Assembly: GCA_964541085.1 (NCBI GenBank)
Contig: CAZIPA010000001.1
Span: 46,401-110,400 of the forward strand
DNA length: 64,000 nucleotides
From: UBA4644 sp964541085
Lineage (GTDB): Bacteria; Bacillota; Clostridia; Oscillospirales; Butyricicoccaceae
Reading direction: 5' to 3'
Below, one piece after another: positions 22,890 to 31,353 of this stretch. Made by a program: the position numbers and the translations under genes. Within the stretch, counting starts at the first letter, position 1, and every line of letters begins with the position of its first letter. The notes beneath the pieces are model-generated. The model was not told where the DNA came from. It saw nothing but the letters and a program-made list of their open reading frames with translations, and did not search any database.

Positions 22890-25274
22890 TCAGTTTTTGC
22901 CCATGAGCCAGCCCTTGATGTCGGACACGCCCTTGTAGCGCTCAAAGCCATTTTCCCGGGCCAGCACCAGCGTGGGTGCCTGCTTGACGCCGAACTGCTC
23001 CACCAACTCCACATGGTCGGTGGCAATGAGCTTTTCATAGGGAACGCCCGCCTTGTCCAGCAGGGCCATGGCCAGCTTGCAGTTGGGGCAGGTAGCCGCC
23101 ACGAACAGGTAGTTGTGCTCTGCACTTCCGGTGTTTTCCGGCTCGGCCGGGGTCTGGGCTGCTGCCGCCTCGCCCTCGGGCAGCGGGCCGTTGTGCCGCA
23201 GCACGGAAGCGCCGATGTCATAGGTCTTGCGGTCGTGGAATTCCTGCGTCTTGCCATCGTTCCAGTTCTGCACCGGGCGATAATAGCCGGTGATGCGGCT
23301 GTAGATCTCCGTCCGATGGCCGCAATGGGGGCAGCTGCTCACTTCGCCCGCCAGATAGCCGTGATCCGGGCAGACGGAATAGGTGGGAGACAGAGTGTAA
23401 TAAGGCAGACGGTAATTCTCCGCGATCTTCCGCACCAGATTGGCCGCGGCCTTCCAGTCGGGCAGCTTTTCACCCAGGAAGGCATGGAACACCGTGCCGG
23501 AGGTATACAGCGTCTGAAGCTCATCCTGCACATCCAGTGCGGAGAAAATGTCCTCCGTATAGCCGACGGGCAGGTGAGAAGAGTTGGTGTAATAGGGGGT
23601 GCCGTTTTCGTTGGCGGTGATGATATCGGGATACAGCTCCTTGTCGTGCTTGGCAAAGCGGTAGCTGGTGGATTCTGCCGGCGTGGCCTCCAGATTGTAC
23701 AGGTCGCCGTACATCTCCTGATAGTCGGACAGACGCTCCCGCATATGATTCAGCACATCCTTGGCAAACTGCTGGGTGGCGGCGTGGGTCAGATCCTGCT
23801 TCAGCCAGCAGGCGTTCAGGCCCGCCTCGTTCATGCCCACCAGACCGATGGTGGAGAAGTGGTTGGCAAAGGTGCCCAGATAGCGCTTGGTATAGGGATA
23901 CAGACCCGCCTCCAGCAGCTGGGTGATGACGGTGCGCTTGGTCTTCAGACTGCGGGCGGCAATGTCCATCAGCTGATCCAGCTGCTGATAGAACTCCGTC
24001 TCATTTTTGGACAGATAGGCGATGCGGGGCAGGTTGATGGTGACAACGCCCACAGAGCCGGTGCTTTCGCCGGAGCCGAAGAAGCCGCCGGACTTTTTCC
24101 GCAGCTCCCGCAGATCCAGACGGAGACGGCAGCACATGGAGCGCACATCCGAGGGCTCCATATCGGAGTTGATATAGTTGGAGAAATAGGGAGTGCCGTA
24201 TTTGGCGGTCATTTCAAAGAGGAGACGGTTGTTTTCCGTATCGCTCCAGTCAAAGTCCCGGGTGATGGAATAGGTGGGGATGGGATACTGGAAGCCCCGG
24301 CCATTGGCATCGCCCTCGATCATGATGTCAATGAAGGCCTTGTTCACCATATCCATTTCCCGCTTGCAGTCGCCGTAGGTGAAATCCATTTCCTTGCCGC
24401 CGACGATGGCAGGGAGATTTTCCAGATCTCTGGGCACGGTCCAGTCCAGCGTAATGTTGGAGAAGGGTGCCTGCGTGCCCCAGCGGGAGGGCGTGTTCAC
24501 GCCGTAGATGAAGGACTGGATGCACTGCTTGACTTCCTTCTGGGTCAGGTTGTCCACCTTGACAAAGGGGGCCAGGAAGGTATCAAAGGAGGAAAATGCC
24601 TGGGCACCGGCCCACTCGTTCTGCATGATGCCCAAAAAGTTTACCATCTGGTTGCACAGGGTGGAAAGATGGCTGGCAGGGGCGGAGGTGATCTTGCCGG
24701 TGACACCGCCCAGACCCTCCTGAATCAGCTGCTTCAGGCTCCAGCCGGCACAGTAGCCGGTGAGCATGGACAGGTCGTGCAGATGCAGCGCCGCCGAACG
24801 ATGGGCCTCGGCCACCTCCCGGTCATACACCTCAGACAGCCAGTAGTTGGCGGTGATGGCGCCGGAGTTGGACAGAATCAGGCCGCCCACGGAATAGGTG
24901 ACGGTGGAGTTTTCCTTCACGCGCCAGTCGTTGATCTTCAGATAGTTGTCCACCAGATCCTTATAGTTCAGCAGGGTGGAGCCCACATTGCGGATTTTTT
25001 CCCGCTGCTTGCGGTAAAGAATATAGGCCTTGCTCACATCGGCAAAGCCGCTTTCCGAAAGAACCTTTTCTGCGCTGTCCTGAATGTCCTCCACGGCGAT
25101 GAGATCATCCTTGATCTTGCTTTCAAAATCTGCAGTGACACGCAGCGCCAGCATATCAATGACTGTGGGGTGATACTGCTTTTGCAGGGCGTCGAAGGCT
25201 TTTTGCAGGGCTGTGCTGATTTTGCGGATATCAAACTCCGCGATTTTTCCGTCGCGCTTTACGACTCGGTACAT
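22890..25274 (-). CDS. nrdD: Anaerobic ribonucleoside-triphosphate reductase with fused C-terminal thioredoxin-like domain
   Basis: Class III reductase that makes dNTPs using a glycyl radical. 794 residues. Domains in order: ATP-cone (1-~92, RVVKRDGKIAEFDIRKI), catalytic barrel (~100-620), zinc ribbon with SVCPDHGY and CPHCGH (~635-655), and the glycyl-radical loop RITGYYRPVQNWNDGK with Gly at ~663. Unusually, after an Ala/Pro/Glu-rich linker (~690-719) there is an extra ~75-residue thioredoxin/glutaredoxin-like fold with CPNC at ~729-732 and a cis-Pro in QAPTLV. Next to trxB this suggests a thioredoxin-type electron supply instead of formate (compare the NrdD2-type enzymes reported to use thioredoxin). 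Two NrdR boxes lie in the promoter. Confidence 0.96.
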   Translation of the reverse strand: MYRVVKRDGKIAEFDIRKISTALQKAFDALQKQYHPTVIDMLALRVTADFESKIKDDLIAVEDIQDSAEKVLSESGFADVSKAYILYRKQREKIRNVGSTLLNYKDLVDNYLKINDWRVKENSTVTYSVGGLILSNSGAITANYWLSEVYDREVAEAHRSAALHLHDLSMLTGYCAGWSLKQLIQEGLGGVTGKITSAPASHLSTLCNQMVNFLGIMQNEWAGAQAFSSFDTFLAPFVKVDNLTQKEVKQCIQSFIYGVNTPSRWGTQAPFSNITLDWTVPRDLENLPAIVGGKEMDFTYGDCKREMDMVNKAFIDIMIEGDANGRGFQYPIPTYSITRDFDWSDTENNRLLFEMTAKYGTPYFSNYINSDMEPSDVRSMCCRLRLDLRELRKKSGGFFGSGESTGSVGVVTINLPRIAYLSKNETEFYQQLDQLMDIAARSLKTKRTVITQLLEAGLYPYTKRYLGTFANHFSTIGLVGMNEAGLNACWLKQDLTHAATQQFAKDVLNHMRERLSDYQEMYGDLYNLEATPAESTSYRFAKHDKELYPDIITANENGTPYYTNSSHLPVGYTEDIFSALDVQDELQTLYTSGTVFHAFLGEKLPDWKAAANLVRKIAENYRLPYYTLSPTYSVCPDHGYLAGEVSSCPHCGHRTEIYSRITGYYRPVQNWNDGKTQEFHDRKTYDIGASVLRHNGPLPEGEAAAAQTPAEPENTGSAEHNYLFVAATCPNCKLAMALLDKAGVPYEKLIATDHVELVEQFGVKQAPTLVLARENGFERYKGVSDIKGWLMGKN

Positions 25275-25360
25275 GGTGCTTCCTCCTGTTTTCTCTATCT
25301 CAGTATTATCAATCTCTGTGAAGGCCCGTCCCTTGCGCAGGCAATTTTCGAGCCGTTGGT

Positions 25361-25431
25361 ATCATATCATATCCTGCTGCATCCGTCAATATCTTGTGGA
25401 CAGATTTTTTCAGAAATCCTATATCTTGTGA
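25361..25431 (-). promoter_or_regulatory. nrdD promoter with paired NrdR boxes
   Basis: On the minus strand, -35 TTGACG (25384-25389) and -10 TATGAT (25361-25366) with a 17-base spacer. Two 16-base NrdR-type boxes, each containing ATATCTTGTG on the plus strand, lie at 25384-25399 and 25416-25431. Their offset is 32 bases (three helical turns), the arrangement expected for NrdR binding. The proximal box covers the -35. Confidence 0.87.
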
Positions 25432-25439
25432 CCGTTTCC

Positions 25440-25468
25440 AAAAAAGTGGAGAGGCCACAGCCTCTCCC
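25440..25468 (-). terminator. nrdG terminator
   Basis: GGAGAGGC (25448-25455) and GCCTCTCC (25460-25467) with a CACA loop; the minus strand continues ACTTTTTT. It separates nrdG from the nrdD promoter. Confidence 0.87.
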
Positions 25469-25488
25469 AATCTGTCCGTCAGTGGCGG

Positions 25489-26181
25489 TCAATCTACGCC
25501 CCGCAGCAGCACCTCGCGGACACAGGGCTGCATCAGCGCCTTCCAGCGCAGCAGCGCTTCCTTTTCCGGCCCGTGCAGTCCGCTTTGCAGCACGGTATCC
25601 CGGTCGATAAAGCACTGGATGGCGTAGCGCCTTGCGCCCCGGATCATCCGGCCGATCTCCCGGAAGGATGCGTCGTCGTGCAGCTCTGCCACCGCCGTGG
25701 TGCGAAACTCATAATCCACCCGCTCCTCCAGCAGCAGCGCAATGCTTTCCTCCACTGCCGCCGTGTCCATCTCCGGCAGACCGCAGGTTTCACCATAGCG
25801 GGCAAGGCTGTTTTTCACATCCATGGCCACATAATCCACCAGTCCCACCTCCAGCAGCGCCCGCAGCGCCCCGGGACAGCTGCCGTTGGTATCCAGCTTG
25901 ACGGGATAGCCCAGTGCCTTCACCTGCTCCAGCAGGGCCGGCAGCTCCCGCCGCAGCAGCGGCTCTCCCCCGGTGAACACCACACCGTCCAGCAAGCCCT
26001 GCCGTTTTTTCAAAAATGTCAGCAGCGCCTGAGAATCCATCTCCGCCGGTGCGTCCGCCCCCAGCAGACCGCTGTTATGGCAAAAGGGGCAGCGAAAATT
26101 GCAGCCGCCCAGAAACACCGTACAGGCCACCCGGCCCGGGTAATCCAGCAGCGTCACCTTTTGCAGACCGTGTATTTTCAT
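25489..26181 (-). CDS. nrdG: Anaerobic ribonucleotide reductase activating enzyme (radical SAM)
   Basis: Installs the glycyl radical on NrdD. About 230 residues with the radical-SAM cluster motif CNFRCPFC (Cys ~27, 31, 34), preceded by TLLDYPGRVACTVFLGG, and then VVFTGGEPLL. It belongs to the longer NrdG/PflA-like branch found in Clostridia. ATG 26181 has GGGGAGG upstream. It has its own promoter and terminator, and nrdD follows 214 bases downstream with a separate promoter, so the two are transcribed separately in the same direction. Confidence 0.93.
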   Translation of the reverse strand: MKIHGLQKVTLLDYPGRVACTVFLGGCNFRCPFCHNSGLLGADAPAEMDSQALLTFLKKRQGLLDGVVFTGGEPLLRRELPALLEQVKALGYPVKLDTNGSCPGALRALLEVGLVDYVAMDVKNSLARYGETCGLPEMDTAAVEESIALLLEERVDYEFRTTAVAELHDDASFREIGRMIRGARRYAIQCFIDRDTVLQSGLHGPEKEALLRWKALMQPCVREVLLRGVD

Positions 26182-26212
26182 TTTTGCCGCCTCCCCGTGG
26201 GAATTTGTTTTC

Positions 26213-26241
26213 ACTATACACCCTTTCTCCCGCCTTTGCAA
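26213..26241 (-). promoter_or_regulatory. nrdG promoter
   Basis: -35 TTGCAA (26236-26241) and -10 TATAGT (26213-26218) on the minus strand, 17-base spacer. It stands back to back with the plus-strand promoter at 26243-26271, the two -35 boxes one base apart. Confidence 0.8.
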
Positions 26242-26242
26242 G

Positions 26243-26271
26243 TTGATTTCCGGCGCGCTTTTGTTTATAAT
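26243..26271 (+). promoter_or_regulatory. Promoter of the SLH/DUF4430 operon
   Basis: -35 TTGATT (26243-26248) and -10 TATAAT (26266-26271), 17-base spacer; the gene starts at 26319 after GAGGAGG. Confidence 0.82.
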
Positions 26272-26318
26272 GGTAGTATCAGAAGAAGCGAATTGTTTTT
26301 CCCCGAGGAGGTTTTTTC

Positions 26319-27788
26319 ATGAAGCAACGGCTTTTTTCTCTGCTGCTGGCGCTGTGTCTGCTGCTGACGCTGGTTCTGCCCGTCCACGCGGCAGCGCCTT
26401 CCGGCGCGGAGGCAGCCTTTCAGGATACGGCAGCGTATCTGTATTCTCTGGTGCAGGCACCCACCATTACCGGCTTTGGCGGCGACTGGACAGTGCTTGC
26501 CCTCACCCGCAGCGGCTTTCCGGTGTCCCGCAGCTGGCTGGACGGCTATCTGACCCGGGCCACGGCCTATGTAAAAGAATTGCAGGGTGTGCTCCACCAG
26601 CGGAAGTATACGGAATATTCCCGGGTGGTGCTGACCATGACCGCCGTGGGACAGGATCCTGCGAATGTGGGCGGCTACGATCTGCTGTCTCCCCTGCTGG
26701 ATTTTGACGCCGTGACCCGGCAGGGCATCACCGGCTGTGCCTATGCTCTGCTGGCGCTGGACAGCGGTGCCTATGAAACGCCGGAGGGTCTGCGGCAGCA
26801 GTATGTGGACGAGCTGCTTTCCCGGGAGCTGGAGGGCGGCGGCTTTGCCCTGTCCGGCGTGGTGGCCGATCCCGATGTGACGGCGATGGTTTTGCAGGCG
26901 CTGGCCCCCTATGGCGACCAGCAGGCCGTGACCGAAGCTGCGGAACGGGCCTTTGCCCGTCTGTCTGCCCTACAGCAGGCGGACGGCGGCTTTATGTCCT
27001 ACGGTGTGGCGTGCAGCGAATCTGCCGCTCAGGTGATTCTGGCCCTGGATGCCTGGAATCTGCCCTTTGACGACAGCCGCTTTGTAAAAAACGGATGCAC
27101 GGTGACCGATGCCCTTCTGACCTACTGGCGGCCGGGCGCAGGCTTTGTCCACACCTCCGACAGCAATGACGGCAGCGTTGCCATTGTGTCCTGCGAGCAG
27201 GGGCTGCTGGCGCTGAGCGCCATCCATCGCCGCAGTCAGGGACGGGGCAGCCTGTATACCATGACGGATGTTTCCGCCCGGTTTCCGGATATCAGCGGAC
27301 ACCCGGGCCAGACTGCCATTGAAACGCTGGCGGAGGCGGGCATTTTCAACGGTGTGGGCGACGGTACCTTCCGTCCGGATGCGCCGCTGGACAGAGCCTC
27401 CTTCTGCACCATGACGGTCAAGCTGCTGGAGGCCGAGCCCCAGTGGGAATCATTATTTGACGATGTGGCGGCGGGCAGCTGGTATGGCGGCTATATCTGC
27501 ACCGCCGGTGCGCTGGGCATCACCCAGGGCACGGGCCCCCGTCAATTTACTCCCAGCCGCAGCGTCACCCGCGCCGAGGGAGCCGTTATGCTCTATCGTG
27601 CCGCCCGGACGCTGGGCGTGGTATCGGAGCCGGAGGACGGCCAGCGCAGCTGGCAGGAATGTCTGCTCTGGTGCCGGGAAAACGGTCTCTGGCTGTGGGA
27701 TAACGATGCCGACGGAACCGTTCCGCTGGAGCGGGGCGAAGCCGCGCAGCTGCTGCTGGTGCTGTTTCAGCAGAAGGCAGGAGAATAA
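26319..27788 (+). CDS. Secreted alpha/alpha-toroid protein with S-layer homology domains
   Basis: 489 residues. Signal peptide (1-~25, ending VHAAAP). Residues ~30-310 are helical repeats of the prenyltransferase/terpene-cyclase-like toroid type: QQADGGFMSYG, ELEGGGFALSG and YGDQQAVTEAAERAFARLSALQQ are the tell-tale pieces. This fold is also the N-terminal domain of eukaryotic cobalamin carriers. Two SLH modules follow (~320-370, FPDISGHPGQTAIETLAEAGIF with GDGTFRPDAPLDRASF; ~380-440), which tether proteins to pyruvylated wall polymer. It is cotranscribed with a DUF4430 protein. Ligand unknown. Confidence 0.85.
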   Translation: MKQRLFSLLLALCLLLTLVLPVHAAAPSGAEAAFQDTAAYLYSLVQAPTITGFGGDWTVLALTRSGFPVSRSWLDGYLTRATAYVKELQGVLHQRKYTEYSRVVLTMTAVGQDPANVGGYDLLSPLLDFDAVTRQGITGCAYALLALDSGAYETPEGLRQQYVDELLSRELEGGGFALSGVVADPDVTAMVLQALAPYGDQQAVTEAAERAFARLSALQQADGGFMSYGVACSESAAQVILALDAWNLPFDDSRFVKNGCTVTDALLTYWRPGAGFVHTSDSNDGSVAIVSCEQGLLALSAIHRRSQGRGSLYTMTDVSARFPDISGHPGQTAIETLAEAGIFNGVGDGTFRPDAPLDRASFCTMTVKLLEAEPQWESLFDDVAAGSWYGGYICTAGALGITQGTGPRQFTPSRSVTRAEGAVMLYRAARTLGVVSEPEDGQRSWQECLLWCRENGLWLWDNDADGTVPLERGEAAQLLLVLFQQKAGE

Positions 27789-27791
27789 ACC

Positions 27792-28592
27792 ATGAAGAAT
27801 TTTCTGAAAAAACGCTGGAAGGCCCTTCTGGCAGCGCTGGTGCTGCTGGGGATTCTGGCTGCGGCCTTTTATTTCGGCGGAAGTACCCCCGGTGCGCAGG
27901 GCTGGAAGCCGGTTTCCCGTCCGGGTACGCAGCAGGACGCCGCCGGTGACACGCCGGAAGTCCCGGAGATGCCGGAGATGCCGGTGACACCCGAAGCACC
28001 GGAAACCCCTGCCGTGCCGGAAACACCCGGAATGCCCGATGTGCCGGAAACGCCCGCCGAGCCTGACCTGCCGGAGGTTCCGGTAGAGCCGGTCAATCCG
28101 CCGCCGGATGCAGAGATCACCGATCCCTATCCGCCGGAGATGCAGCAGACACCGGGCGAAACCGATGCGCCTGCCCCCGCGGAGCCGGAGACTTACACCT
28201 GCACCATCAGCATTTCCTGCGCCAGCATTCTCACCCATATGGACTGGCTGGACAGCGACAAGGCCGAGCTGGTGCCGGAGGACGGTGTGCTTCTGGCAGA
28301 GACCGAGGTCCGCTTTGAACCCGGCGACAGCGTGTTTACGGTGCTGAAGCAGGTGACCCAGGACAAGAAAATCCACATGGAATATACTCAGGCCCCGCTG
28401 TACAATTCGGTGTACATCGAGGGCATCGGCAATCTGTATGAGTTTGACTGCGGTGAGCTGTCCGGCTGGATGTACTCCGTCAACGGCAGCTTTCCCAGCT
28501 TTGGATGCAGCACGGAGCCGCTGGAAAACGGCGATGTCATCCGCTGGCTGTACACCTGCGAGCAGGGCAGCGATATCGGCGAAAAACGCTGA
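27792..28592 (+). CDS. DUF4430 (transcobalamin-like C-terminal) surface protein
   Basis: 266 residues. One N-terminal transmembrane anchor (~9-28), then a Pro/Glu/Met-rich spacer with PE-type repeats (~50-130), then a DUF4430 domain (~135-260). In the latter, GDSVFTVLKQV and GELSGWMYSVNGSFPSFGCS and GDVIRWLYTC are typical. DUF4430 is structurally related to the beta domain of intrinsic factor and transcobalamin. It starts three bases after the toroid gene ends, so the two domains of a B12-carrier architecture are encoded side by side. B12 or another small ligand is inference. Confidence 0.85.
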   Translation: MKNFLKKRWKALLAALVLLGILAAAFYFGGSTPGAQGWKPVSRPGTQQDAAGDTPEVPEMPEMPVTPEAPETPAVPETPGMPDVPETPAEPDLPEVPVEPVNPPPDAEITDPYPPEMQQTPGETDAPAPAEPETYTCTISISCASILTHMDWLDSDKAELVPEDGVLLAETEVRFEPGDSVFTVLKQVTQDKKIHMEYTQAPLYNSVYIEGIGNLYEFDCGELSGWMYSVNGSFPSFGCSTEPLENGDVIRWLYTCEQGSDIGEKR

Positions 28593-28638
28593 ATCCCTCC
28601 GCTTTTGCAAATCATCTGACACAAAAGGAGTGCTTGCC

Positions 28639-29424
28639 ATGATCCTGCAAGGCAGCTTTTATTCCAACGCACTGGATATGGAGACCGGCGTGGCGCTGGT
28701 CTGTGCCAATCGCAGTGCCTCCCGTCCCCGCCGGGTGGCCTATCTGCTCCACGGGCTTCAGGGACGCTATGACGATTTTCTCCATTACACCGTGCTGCCC
28801 GATCTCTGCCGGGAATATGACTGTCTCTTTGTGCTGCCCGACGGCCAGCGCAGCTTTTACACGGATATGGTGCTGGGCGGACGGTATTTTTCCTGGCTGA
28901 CAGAGGAGCTGCCCCGGATGGTGGCAGACCTGTTCCGGGTGTCTTCCGCACCGGAGGATACCTTTATTCTGGGTGCCTCCATGGGCGGCTACGGTGCGCT
29001 AAAGGCGGCGCTCACCTATCCGGAACGCTATGCGGCCTGCGGAGCCTTTTCCCCCTGCTGTCTCAATCTGGAAAACTATCTCCGGCCCCAGTGGCGGGAT
29101 GGCAGTGACGGAGACGCTTTCCGGCGGATTTTCGGCAATCAGCTGGAAAAGGATTTTGACGCGGTGTTCGGCCCCGGCGAAAGTCACCGGGCGGAAAATG
29201 ACCTGCTGCTGCTGGCGGAAAAGCACCGGGACGCGCCGAAAAAGCCCCGCATTTTTACCTGCTGGGGCGAAAAGGATCTGTTCGCCGAGACCAACCGGCC
29301 CTTCCCCGAAACGCTGCGGACACTGGGCTGGGATGCCCGGGGACAGGAGATTCCCGGCGGCGTACACAACTGGGTCTTTTTCAATGAAGCGCTGAAGCTG
29401 GCGCTTCCTATCTGCCTTGAATGA
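28639..29424 (+). CDS. Putative esterase, alpha/beta hydrolase (EstA/PF00756-like)
   Basis: 261 residues, no signal peptide, so probably cytoplasmic. Oxyanion/HG segment YLLHGLQGRYDDF (~36-47), nucleophile Ser ~114 in the elbow GASMGGYGALKAAL, and later FTCWGEKDLF (Asp) and GGVHNWVFF (His) complete a catalytic triad. It resembles the tributyrin-esterase/S-formylglutathione-hydrolase-like group. AAAGGAG precedes the ATG 46 bases after the DUF4430 gene, so it may share that transcript. Substrate unknown. Confidence 0.87.
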   Translation: MILQGSFYSNALDMETGVALVCANRSASRPRRVAYLLHGLQGRYDDFLHYTVLPDLCREYDCLFVLPDGQRSFYTDMVLGGRYFSWLTEELPRMVADLFRVSSAPEDTFILGASMGGYGALKAALTYPERYAACGAFSPCCLNLENYLRPQWRDGSDGDAFRRIFGNQLEKDFDAVFGPGESHRAENDLLLLAEKHRDAPKKPRIFTCWGEKDLFAETNRPFPETLRTLGWDARGQEIPGGVHNWVFFNEALKLALPICLE

Positions 29425-29443
29425 AAAAAATGTTCGTTTGCTC

Positions 29444-29472
29444 TTGAAATTTTCGGAATGCATGACTACAAT
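29444..29472 (+). promoter_or_regulatory. Promoter of the CE15-like esterase
   Basis: -35 TTGAAA (29444-29449) and -10 TACAAT (29467-29472), 17-base spacer. Confidence 0.75.
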
Positions 29473-29521
29473 GCAGTCATAGGCTTTTATTTTGTGATTC
29501 TGATGAACGGGAGGGATTTTC

Positions 29522-30586
29522 ATGACCTTGAAGGACTATCTGGCAGCGCGCCGCCTGCCTCCGATCAACTTTCCTGCTTCCGCTACCGGCTGGTGGCAAA
29601 AGCAGCGGGATATGGCCCGGCTGTTATGTCAGGAGGCCTATGGTCAGCTGCCGCCCCGGCCTGTGGCACTCAGCGCCCATGAGGTTTTGCTGTCGGAGCG
29701 CTTTTGTGCCGGAAAGGCTCCTTTGCAGCAGCTGCGACTGACTGCGGAAATGCCGGAGGGAAGCTTTTCCTTCCCGGTATCCCTGGCGATTCCCAAACGG
29801 GAGGAGCCCTGCCCCGCCATTGTATTTATCAGCTTCCGCACCAATTTCCCCGACAAGTATCTGCCGGTGGAGGAGCTCACCGACCGGGGCTATGCGGTGG
29901 CATCCTTCTGCTATCGGGACATTACCGCCGACAACAGCGATTTCAGCTCCGGTCTGGCCGGTGTGCTGAACATTGACCGCAGCGCGCCCGATGCCTCCGG
30001 CAAGCTGATCCTCTGGGCCTGGGCCGCCATGCGGGTGCTGGAGCATCTGCGGACGCTGCCCCAGATCGACCATCATCGCATTGCCGTGGCTGGACATTCC
30101 CGGATGGCCAAGGCCGCTCTGCTGGCTTCCGGTCTGGAGGCCCGCTTTGCCGCCGTGCTGGCCAACGAGCCGGGCTGTATGGGCGGTGCGCTGACCCGGG
30201 GCAAAACCGGCGAAACGCTGGAGGATCTGTGCGATTCCTTCCCCTACTTTTTCGCACCCCGGCTGCGGGATTATGTGGGACGGGAGCGGGAAATGCCCTT
30301 TGACCAGCATTTTCTGCTGGCGCTGAACGCACCCCGCAAGCTGTATGTGGCCTCTGCCGCCCGGGATTTCTGGGCCGATCCGGTTTCGGAATATCTGGGC
30401 TGTGTGGCGGCCTCCTGCGCCTGGGAACAGCTGGGCGCGCCGGGTCTGATCCCCGGAGGCGAGCGTCTGCCCAAGCCGGGCTGTGTGCTCCACAGCGGCT
30501 CCATCGGCTATCATCTCCGGGATGGCGAGCATTATCTCAGCCGCTATGAGTGGCAGCAGTTCCTGACCTTCTGGGAGAAAAAATAA
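29522..30586 (+). CDS. Alpha/beta hydrolase similar to CE15 glucuronoyl esterases
   Basis: 354 residues without signal peptide. The nucleophile elbow is AVAGHSRMAKAALLAS (Ser ~193), with the GxSRxxKAAL pattern of CE15-type 4-O-methylglucuronoyl and related acetyl-xylan esterases. ANEPGCMGGALTRGKTGETL and FFAPRL downstream also match that group, as does a late HYLSRYEWQQFLTF His segment. The enzymes cleave ester bonds on plant hemicellulose. The lack of an export signal argues for imported oligosaccharides or another substrate. Own promoter; a terminator follows. Confidence 0.82.
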   Translation: MTLKDYLAARRLPPINFPASATGWWQKQRDMARLLCQEAYGQLPPRPVALSAHEVLLSERFCAGKAPLQQLRLTAEMPEGSFSFPVSLAIPKREEPCPAIVFISFRTNFPDKYLPVEELTDRGYAVASFCYRDITADNSDFSSGLAGVLNIDRSAPDASGKLILWAWAAMRVLEHLRTLPQIDHHRIAVAGHSRMAKAALLASGLEARFAAVLANEPGCMGGALTRGKTGETLEDLCDSFPYFFAPRLRDYVGREREMPFDQHFLLALNAPRKLYVASAARDFWADPVSEYLGCVAASCAWEQLGAPGLIPGGERLPKPGCVLHSGSIGYHLRDGEHYLSRYEWQQFLTFWEKK

Positions 30587-30599
30587 AGAATAAACCCCT

Positions 30600-30638
30600 T
30601 CCTCCGGTTTGGCCCCGTGCCGATGCCGGAGGATTTTT
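30600..30638. terminator. Terminator between convergent genes
   Basis: TCCTCCGG (30600-30607) and CCGGAGGA (30626-30633) followed by TTTTT on the plus strand; it ends the esterase and lies next to the end of sigF. Confidence 0.8.
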
Positions 30639-30642
30639 GCGT

Positions 30643-31353
30643 CTATGGCGCTTCCAGCAGCTCCCGCAGCCGGCCCCGGGCCCGCTTTTCCAGACGGCTC
30701 ACCTGCACCTGTGTGATGCCCAGCAGAGCGGCGGCACGCTGTTGGGTCATGTCCCGCAGATAGCGCAGCACGATCACCTGCCGCAGCCGGGGCTCCAGCG
30801 TTTCCAGTGCCCGCTGCAAATCCATCCGCAGGGTGATGCGCTCCTCCGGATCGTCGCCCGGCAGCAGCTCCAGCAGGCTGACCCCGTCCTCCTTCACCTC
30901 TGCCTCCAGAGAGATCGTTCCGGTGGGTGCCTGCATGGCCTCCAGCACCTGCTCCAGCGTCAGACCGGTTTGCTGACACAACGCGCTGAGCCGGGGACTT
31001 TCTCCGGTTTTCTCCGTCAGCTGCCGTTCCGCCCGCTGCACCGCCGCCGCATGCTCCTTTACCGTGCGGCTCACCTTTACCGCACCGTCATCCCGGAGAA
31101 AGCGGCGAATCTCGCCTGCGATTTTGGGCACCGCATAGGTGGAAAGCTCCACCGGCCGTTCCGGGTCAAAATCCCGGATGGCTTTCATCAGGCCCATGGC
31201 CCCCAGCTGAAACAGATCCTCTGCCTCTCCCCTGCCGTAAAACCGGCGGACGATGCTGTGTACCAGCGGCAGATTGTCCCGCACCAGCATCTCCATGGCC
31301 TGCCGGTCTCCGGTCTGGGCCGCAAGAATGCGCTGACGCAGAACCTCCGTCAC
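30643..31353 (-). CDS. sigF: RNA polymerase sporulation sigma factor SigF
   Basis: Forespore-specific sigma factor. 236 residues. Region 2 has GEAEDLFQLGAMGLMKAIRDFDPERPVELSTYAVPKIAGEIRR in the middle of the first half; region 4 ends with TQQRAAALLGITQVQVSRLEKRAR. The GTG start at 31353 overlaps the spoIIAB stop codon (GTGA). It is held inactive by SpoIIAB and is the last gene of the spoIIA operon. SigF rather than SigG is indicated by this operon context. Confidence 0.96.
   Translation of the reverse strand: MTEVLRQRILAAQTGDRQAMEMLVRDNLPLVHSIVRRFYGRGEAEDLFQLGAMGLMKAIRDFDPERPVELSTYAVPKIAGEIRRFLRDDGAVKVSRTVKEHAAAVQRAERQLTEKTGESPRLSALCQQTGLTLEQVLEAMQAPTGTISLEAEVKEDGVSLLELLPGDDPEERITLRMDLQRALETLEPRLRQVIVLRYLRDMTQQRAAALLGITQVQVSRLEKRARGRLRELLEAP

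Noticed and set aside
27940..28150. DNA repeat array in the DUF4430 gene
   Set aside because: The Pro/Glu-rich codons give an irregular low-complexity spacer, not a tandem repeat array or CRISPR.
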